A DNA stretch of 7,726 nt from the NCBI GenBank assembly GCA_021802795.1, contig JAJZRH010000025.1, positions 1-7,726 on the forward strand, read 5' to 3'. The notes under the pieces are model-generated. The model was not told the origin of the DNA. It did no database searches and saw nothing but the letters and a program-made list of their open reading frames with translations. Both the position numbers and the translations under genes were made by a program. Position 1 is the stretch's first letter. Each line of letters begins with the position of its first letter. The DNA is from a bacterium (GTDB lineage Bacteria > Patescibacteriota > Minisyncoccia > Phycocordibacterales > Phycocordibacteraceae). Below are positions 4,317 through 7,726 of the stretch, piece by piece.

Positions 4317-4322
4317 AGTATA
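4317..4322 (-). promoter_or_regulatory. -10 element of the Cys/Gly-rich gene
   Basis: Minus strand TATACT, preceded by CGC rather than TGn. Predicted start near 4310. It lies 9 bp from the extended -10 of the divergent AI-2E gene (4332-4340), so both RNA polymerase footprints overlap. Confidence 0.5.
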
Positions 4323-4331
4323 GCGCGCTCG

Positions 4332-4340
4332 TGCTACGCT
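4332..4340 (+). promoter_or_regulatory. Extended -10 promoter of the AI-2E gene (leaderless)
   Basis: TGC-TACGCT. Six bases separate the hexamer from the ATG at 4347, so the predicted start coincides with the start codon. It shares the string GTGCTAC with the promoter at 1215-1221. Confidence 0.55.
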
Positions 4341-4346
4341 GTGTAT

Positions 4347-5372
4347 ATGCATCGGAATCGAACTGACCTCTCTCTTCTACTTCTCCTCGGCGGTGCGTCG
4401 ATACTTCTTTTCTTCGTATTCGCGCCGTTCCTTGCCGTTCTCGCGCTCGCCGCGGTCTTCGCCGTCATCCTCCACCGACCGTATGAGAAGCTCGCGCGGA
4501 TGCTCCGCGGCTGGCAGAGTACGGCGGCCCTGCTCACGGTCGGTTTGACGCTCGTTTTCTTCATCGTGCCGCTTTTCTTCCTGGGGATGCAAATATTAAA
4601 GGAAACACAGGGCCTGTACGGCGTATACGGGGGCGGGACAGAATATGTGCGCCTCGTCGAGCGCGCCATCGAAGGACCCCTCCAGCAAGCATTTCCCGGA
4701 TTCGCGTTCGACTTGCAGGGCTTCATCGGGAGTGCGCTGGTGTTCATTTCGAACAATCTCGGTTCACTCGCGTACCGGACGTTTTCGGTCCTGCTTGATA
4801 CGTTCCTGATGCTGCTCGCTCTCTTCTTCTTCCTGCGCGACGGACGCTCGCTGCTCGATTCGTTCGTGAAGATAAGCCCGTTCGGTACGGCGGTGACTAG
4901 AGAGATACTGGACAAGATGTATCGGACCATCGGCTCGATCGTGCGGGGCACATTGGTGAACGCGCTTATACGCTGGCTGTGCATCTGGATCGCGTTCTCT
5001 CTCTTCGACATTCCGAACGCGGTGCTTTGGAGCAGCATCGGCGGCATCATCGGGGCCATCCCTGGGCTCGGCACGCCGTTCGCGTTCGTCGGCGCTATCG
5101 CCTATCTTTATTTGCAGAACGACCTGCTTGCCGCGGCCGGCCTTGCCGTTTCCGGCGTTGCGACCGTCATACTCGTGGACAATATCCTCACGTCATACTT
5201 CTTCGGCAAAGGGCTCGAAGTCTCTCCGCTCTTCGTCCTCTTCTCCATCCTCGGCGGCATCGTGTTCTTTGGGCCCATCGGATTCATCTTGGGGCCCTTG
5301 GCGCTCTCGGTCTTCCTCTCGGTCGCTCGCGCCTCTGCCCTTTCCGAACGCGGCAACGAGGCTTCAGCGTAG
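4347..5372 (+). CDS. AI-2E family transporter (UPF0118/PerM-like)
   Basis: A 341-residue polytopic membrane protein of the AI-2E transporter family, normal in length (about 340-370). The layout matches the family: paired N-terminal helices (8-26, 28-43), a third (59-81), a soluble amphipathic stretch (83-140), helix FSVLLDTFLMLLALFFFLRDG (146-166), and then the C-terminal bundle. That bundle includes NALIRWLCIWIAFSLF (205-220), the conserved GxIPGLGTPFAFVGA (236-250), VDNIL (277-281), and PLFVLFSILGGIVFFGPIGFILGP (294-317). Members include TqsA-like AI-2 exporters and Na+/Li+-H+ antiporters. The substrate cannot be assigned here. The ATG at 4347 fits both the start of the first helix and the leaderless promoter. 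Longer upstream frame sequence lies inside the divergent gene and is rejected. The deacetylase follows after 56 bp with its own -10. Confidence 0.93.
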   Translation: MHRNRTDLSLLLLLGGASILLFFVFAPFLAVLALAAVFAVILHRPYEKLARMLRGWQSTAALLTVGLTLVFFIVPLFFLGMQILKETQGLYGVYGGGTEYVRLVERAIEGPLQQAFPGFAFDLQGFIGSALVFISNNLGSLAYRTFSVLLDTFLMLLALFFFLRDGRSLLDSFVKISPFGTAVTREILDKMYRTIGSIVRGTLVNALIRWLCIWIAFSLFDIPNAVLWSSIGGIIGAIPGLGTPFAFVGAIAYLYLQNDLLAAAGLAVSGVATVILVDNILTSYFFGKGLEVSPLFVLFSILGGIVFFGPIGFILGPLALSVFLSVARASALSERGNEASA

Positions 5373-5411
5373 ATCCCGCAAGGCCGTTTTCCTTTTCGAA
5401 CGCTGTTAGGA

Positions 5412-5417
5412 TATACT
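5412..5417 (+). promoter_or_regulatory. -10 element of the deacetylase gene
   Basis: TATACT preceded by GGA, a near match to TGn. Predicted start near 5424 gives a leader of about 5 nt before the ATG at 5429, close to leaderless. Read-through from the AI-2E gene is also possible because no terminator lies between the two genes. Confidence 0.55.
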
Positions 5418-5428
5418 GCTCCGACACA

Positions 5429-6325
5429 ATGTTCCCTTTTCTTCGGTTCCCCATAACGCTTATCGCACTCGGCGCCGCTCTTGCAAGCGGCATTTTCCTA
5501 TACGCGAATGATCATCTGGGGCCGCTCGATGAGTTCTTTCGCTCCCACGAGGCGTTCTATACCGATGTGCTACCCGATGCAGTCCCATCGTCCGCCACTA
5601 CTACCTCGCCTGCGGGCGCGCCGCAGGCGGCTGTTCCCGCAACGGCGACGACGAGCGTGCCCATCCTGGTCTATCACATCGTCCGGCCGAGTTATCCGAC
5701 TGACAGCCGGGCGGTGCGGACGCTTGCGCACACGCCGGAGGTGTTCGACGCGCAGATGAAGTACCTTGCGGATGCCGGTTATCACGTCGTGTCGTTCGCC
5801 GATCTCGAACGCCATCTCACGGACGGCGCGCCGCTTCCGTCGAAACCCATCATCATTTCCTTCGACGACGGATGGAGCGATCAGTTCACCTATGCCTTTC
5901 CCATCCTGAAGAAATATCATTACACGGCGACGTTCTTCGTATTCACGAATCCTATCGGCACACGGGGATTCATCACCTGGGACCAGTTACGCAAGATGCG
6001 CGACGCCGGCATGATCATCGGCAGTCATTCGAAGTCGCATCCGTTCCTCACGAAAATAACCGACCCGGCTATCCTTTGGAGCGAGATAGACGACAGCAAG
6101 AAAACGCTCGGAAAGAATCTCGGCGTCACGGTGAACGAGTTCGCCTACCCGTTCGGGCAATATAATGCCGACATTGTGGCGCTTGTGAAGAAAGCCGGCT
6201 ATGCCTCCGCGCGCGGCGATTACTACCGCGGCGCGGGGCAAACGATGGACCGGCTCTACGGATTGAGCGCGCTCAACGCGCCGACGACCACTGAGCTCTT
6301 TGCGCGGAAATTCCCGGCGCGCTAG
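5429..6325 (+). CDS. Secreted/anchored polysaccharide deacetylase (NodB/CE4)
   Basis: A 298-residue carbohydrate-esterase-4 enzyme that removes N- or O-acetyl groups from cell-surface polysaccharide or peptidoglycan. Residues 8-26 are an uncleaved or cleaved signal helix. Residues 50-76 form a Pro/Ala/Thr linker. The N-terminal lead-in of this subfamily is VPILVYHIV (77-85). The NodB motifs are complete: FDDG (145-148, catalytic base D146 and metal-ligand D147), HSxSH (200-204, metal ligands H200 and H204), and YPFGQY (240-245). The enzyme should therefore bind a divalent metal and act outside the membrane. ATG 5429 is chosen because it starts the signal helix and lies 11 nt after TATACT. A much longer frame upstream runs inside the AI-2E gene and is rejected. 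Its TAG overlaps the stop of the opposing gene. Confidence 0.94.
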   Translation: MFPFLRFPITLIALGAALASGIFLYANDHLGPLDEFFRSHEAFYTDVLPDAVPSSATTTSPAGAPQAAVPATATTSVPILVYHIVRPSYPTDSRAVRTLAHTPEVFDAQMKYLADAGYHVVSFADLERHLTDGAPLPSKPIIISFDDGWSDQFTYAFPILKKYHYTATFFVFTNPIGTRGFITWDQLRKMRDAGMIIGSHSKSHPFLTKITDPAILWSEIDDSKKTLGKNLGVTVNEFAYPFGQYNADIVALVKKAGYASARGDYYRGAGQTMDRLYGLSALNAPTTTELFARKFPAR

Positions 6326-6987
6326 GGCGCCGCGCCTAGGAGCGCGTGGTCGCGCGGGAAAAGCGCTTTCGCCATAGTAAATATGCCGTAGGCCATGAAC
6401 GGCGCGGCGAATACATCGATGGAGTAGTGGATGTGCGCAAGCAGGACCGCAACAGCAAAGACGGCTGAAAGCGCCAGAAACCCGACGCGCGCGGGAACGT
6501 CCTCCCAGAAAATGAACGCGAGAAGGAGCGGCAGGCCGGTATGCCCCGAAAAGAAGAACCCGGTCTGAAAATTAAGGTAGGTGTAGATGCCGTCGAAAAG
6601 CCCGAGTCCCGGATCGATATTGCCCGGGTAGATGCCGACGTGCGTCAGGGAGACAAAGAGCGCCCGAACGACGACGAAGAGCGCCAGCGCCTTGAGCGTG
6701 AAGAGGACGTACCGCGGCCGCAGGAATACGTAGAGCGTGCCAAGAACGATGGCGAGGAAGGCTCCCTCGATGATGATGACGTTCAGGTTCACTATCGGCA
6801 GATTGTCGAGGAGAAGGTCACCGACATACGTGGACGTCGGGCGCGCCGAATACGAAAGCTCGTAGAGATTCGCGAAATGTTCGGCCACGTATGCGCCGGC
6901 GAGAAGGATGAGCGCGCCGGCGAGCGAAAAGCGCCATGCAGGCTTGAACAGGTCTTGTATCGAAGAAGGGGCTTCAAAAGCATCCAT
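6322..6987 (-). CDS. Sphingomyelin-synthase-like PAP2 protein (PAP2_C type)
   Basis: A 221-residue polytopic membrane protein with the C-terminal PAP2 arrangement of the sphingomyelin-synthase-related group, not the classic PAP2 set of the other gene. Visible motifs are R108-ALFVSLTHVGIYP (matching the family's R...T..P block), FFFSGHTG (144-151), and HYSID (187-191). H149, H187 and D191 make the likely catalytic triad. Hydrophobic segments near 20-36, 68-88, 94-112, 150-161, 167-184 and 190-208 agree with six membrane passes. Family enzymes transfer or hydrolyse phospholipid head groups. Whether this one is a phosphatase or a phosphotransferase is unknown. The start at 6987 is 21 nt downstream of the extended -10 (7017-7009). 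The 3' end overlaps the deacetylase stop by 4 bp. Confidence 0.85.
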   Translation of the reverse strand: MDAFEAPSSIQDLFKPAWRFSLAGALILLAGAYVAEHFANLYELSYSARPTSTYVGDLLLDNLPIVNLNVIIIEGAFLAIVLGTLYVFLRPRYVLFTLKALALFVVVRALFVSLTHVGIYPGNIDPGLGLFDGIYTYLNFQTGFFFSGHTGLPLLLAFIFWEDVPARVGFLALSAVFAVAVLLAHIHYSIDVFAAPFMAYGIFTMAKALFPRDHALLGAAP

Positions 6988-7008
6988 GGCGTGTACGGAT
7001 ATACACGG

Positions 7009-7017
7009 AGTGTATCA
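7009..7017 (-). promoter_or_regulatory. Extended -10 promoter of the SMS-like PAP2 gene
   Basis: Minus strand TGA-TACACT. Predicted start near 7002, leader about 15 nt. GTGTA/TACAC half-sites at 6991-6995, 7002-7006 and 7010-7014 surround the start point and could be an operator. Confidence 0.6.
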
Positions 7018-7050
7018 CCGTACCGGTTCACTCGGCGCCCAAGCGGCATA

Positions 7051-7079
7051 TTGACAAAAAAGCGGGTATCTGCTATTTT
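7051..7079 (+). promoter_or_regulatory. Strong promoter of the cold-shock gene
   Basis: TTGACA (7051-7056), 17-nt spacer ending TGC, TATTTT (7074-7079). Predicted start near 7086. It is divergent from the SMS-like PAP2 promoter. Confidence 0.8.
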
Positions 7080-7085
7080 GTACAT

Positions 7086-7178
7086 ATCAACCAGCGCTGG
7101 ATCCAGAGAAGTGGGATCGAGCTTCTATCTTCGGCTACTGATTTGATACCTTAGTCACACAATCTATCAATCTGCAGT
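7086..7178 (+). promoter_or_regulatory. Long 5' leader of the cold-shock mRNA
   Basis: About 93 nt lie between the predicted start and the ATG, the longest leader in the window with a well-formed promoter. It contains the palindrome CCAGCGCTGG (7091-7100) and GATCC/GGATC (7100-7104 with 7114-7118). No Shine-Dalgarno is evident before the ATG. Cold-shock genes elsewhere use long leaders as temperature-sensitive structures. That role here is inference. Confidence 0.45.
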
Positions 7179-7388
7179 ATGCAAAATGGTACCGTAATCA
7201 AGAAGAACGAGAAGGGCTTCGGCTTCATCAAAGTCGATGGCGCCCAGCCGGGTGCAAAGGACCTTTTCTTCCACTCTTACGAGCTCCAGAACATTTCGTT
7301 CGACGAGCTCCAGGAGGGGGACAAAGTCTCGTTCACTATTGGAGACAGCCCGAAGGGCCCGAACGCCCTCGGCGTCAGCAAGATCTAA
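7179..7388 (+). CDS. csp: Cold-shock protein, CspA family
   Basis: A 69-residue single cold-shock domain, full length for the family. It begins MQNGTVIKK and has the RNP1-like motif KGFGFI (12-17) and the RNP2-like motif DLFFHS (28-33), the aromatic surface that binds single-stranded RNA or DNA. The C-terminal strand GPNALGVSKI replaces the usual GPQAxNV ending. A short insertion, GAQPGAK (21-27), lies between strands 2 and 3. The likely role is an RNA chaperone for translation or transcription antitermination. The gene has a consensus promoter, a long leader and a very strong terminator, so it is probably abundantly expressed on its own. Confidence 0.95.
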   Translation: MQNGTVIKKNEKGFGFIKVDGAQPGAKDLFFHSYELQNISFDELQEGDKVSFTIGDSPKGPNALGVSKI

Positions 7389-7401
7389 CTCGCGTTAGAT
7401 C
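7382..7401 (+). repeat. Perfect 8-bp hairpin over the csp stop codon
   Basis: GATCTAAC (7382-7389) pairs with GTTAGATC (7394-7401) around TCGC. It includes the TAA stop and sits one base before the terminator stem, giving two tandem hairpins at the mRNA 3' end. Confidence 0.7.
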
Positions 7402-7402
7402 G

Positions 7403-7447
7403 AGCATAAGAAAACGCCCCGCTTTTAGCGGGGCGTTTTCTTATGCT
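7403..7447. terminator. 20-bp bidirectional terminator shared by csp and the SET gene
   Basis: Perfect 20-bp inverted repeat (7403-7422 with 7428-7447), loop TTTTA. Each strand has a GC core followed by GTTTTCTTA. It ends csp on the plus strand. On the minus strand the right arm encodes the last residues of the SET protein, whose TAA falls in the loop (7427-7425). Confidence 0.9.
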
Positions 7448-7726
7448 TGGCATGGTGCTTCACGCAGCGGCAGCCGTACGGCCGAATGTGCTCCTTAAAG
7501 TATTCCTCGCCGTAATCATAGGTGAACTCTTCGCCGGGCTTGATGTTCTTAATGGCGTCTATGTAAATGCGCCCCTTCTCTATCTCCGGCTCGCAGTTGG
7601 GCGTGCAGGAGTGATTGATGTAGCGAGCGATATTCTTGCGGTCCGTACCGTCGATGGTCTTCCGGCTATTGACCTCAAAGAGGTATTTGCTCCGGCTCGT
7701 GTACTCCTCTTCCTTTGAAATGACCC
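7425..7726 (-). CDS. SET-domain protein (lysine methyltransferase-like), C-terminal part
   Basis: The minus-strand frame is open from the right edge (first full codon 7724-7722) to TAA at 7427-7425, giving 99 visible residues. The N terminus is outside the window. The SET core is clear: RYINHSCTPNC (visible residues 34-44, matching the family's RxxNHSCxPN AdoMet and pseudoknot motif), then IYIDAIKNIKPGEEFTYDYG (53-72, matching the I..GEEL.YDY motif with the catalytic-site tyrosine). A reduced post-SET piece GCRCVKHH (84-91) follows. Known SET enzymes transfer methyl from AdoMet to protein lysines. The Cys of NHSC and CxC could bind zinc as in post-SET domains, with His possibly replacing the third Cys. 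The tail is basic (KHHAKHKKTPR). The substrate is unknown. The opposing plus-strand frame over the same bases has no recognisable protein and is a shadow. Confidence 0.9.
   Translation of the reverse strand, partial: VISKEEEYTSRSKYLFEVNSRKTIDGTDRKNIARYINHSCTPNCEPEIEKGRIYIDAIKNIKPGEEFTYDYGEEYFKEHIRPYGCRCVKHHAKHKKTPR

Noticed and set aside
3776..4366. Plus-strand 196-residue frame
   Set aside because: It runs antisense through the Cys/Gly-rich gene and two hairpins, with no recognisable domain or ribosome site.
4979..5428. N-terminal extension of the deacetylase frame
   Set aside because: It overlaps the AI-2E gene in another frame and is Arg/His-rich with no domain. The signal helix and promoter place the start at 5429.
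6541..7146. Plus-strand 201-residue highly charged frame
   Set aside because: The Asp/Glu/Arg-rich composition is the usual shadow of a hydrophobic membrane gene on the opposite strand (SMS-like PAP2).
7443..7718. Plus-strand 91-residue hydrophobic-looking frame
   Set aside because: It is the antisense of the SET domain, whose motifs are unmistakable on the minus strand.
1..7726. Search for CRISPR arrays, insertion sequences, phage genes, toxin-antitoxin or defence cassettes
   Set aside because: I found no spaced direct repeats, transposase motifs, integrase or recognisable defence domain. The inverted repeats present are explained by terminators, the tRNA or promoters.

Overview
The window looks like a chromosomal segment of a Candidate Phyla Radiation (Patescibacteria) bacterium, most likely in the Parcubacteria group. 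This is an inference from small, tightly packed genes, many orphan short proteins, a small Cys/Gly-rich membrane protein, a tRNA interrupted by a group I intron with no encoded CCA, and probable leaderless mRNAs. All reading frames use the standard code. I see no insertion sequence, phage gene, CRISPR array or recognisable defence cassette, so this reads as ordinary chromosome with several unusual details.

Layout, left to right. Bases 1-31 hold the first codons of a minus-strand gene that leaves the window. Bases 119-505 are a minus-strand tRNA-Asn(GUU) split by a 315-nt group I intron and followed by a hairpin terminator. A PEBP/YbhB-like secreted or anchored protein (609-1184), a two-CxxC zinc-ribbon miniprotein (1289-1468) and a free-standing PAS-domain protein (1619-2089) follow on the plus strand. 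The PAS gene meets, tail to tail, a minus-strand PAP2 phosphatase (2102-2683). Next come two plus-strand orphans (2782-3024 and 3153-3623). A shared bidirectional terminator separates these from a minus-strand 54-residue ORF (3681-3845), which I found by eye, and a Cys/Gly-rich membrane protein (3962-4285). Divergent from the latter are an AI-2E-family transporter (4347-5372) and a NodB-type polysaccharide deacetylase (5429-6325). The deacetylase converges on, and overlaps by 4 bp, a minus-strand sphingomyelin-synthase-like PAP2 protein (6322-6987). A cold-shock protein (7179-7388) and the C-terminal half of a minus-strand SET-domain methyltransferase (7425-7726, continuing off the right edge) share one long terminator hairpin.

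Almost every gene has its own promoter. Ten of fourteen candidate -10 elements are preceded directly by TGn (extended -10). In three genes (609, 2782, 4347) exactly 6 nt separate the -10 hexamer from the ATG, so transcription should start on the start codon and the mRNAs should be leaderless. Clear Shine-Dalgarno sequences are seen only in genes with long predicted leaders (1289, 3153, 3845).

Functionally, the PAP2 phosphatase, the SMS-like PAP2 protein, the deacetylase and the AI-2E transporter all concern the cell envelope, but they are separate transcription units and not one evident pathway. The most notable items are the intron-bearing tRNA-Asn with its extended acceptor helix, the SET-domain gene, the leaderless promoter pattern and the hidden 54-residue gene.
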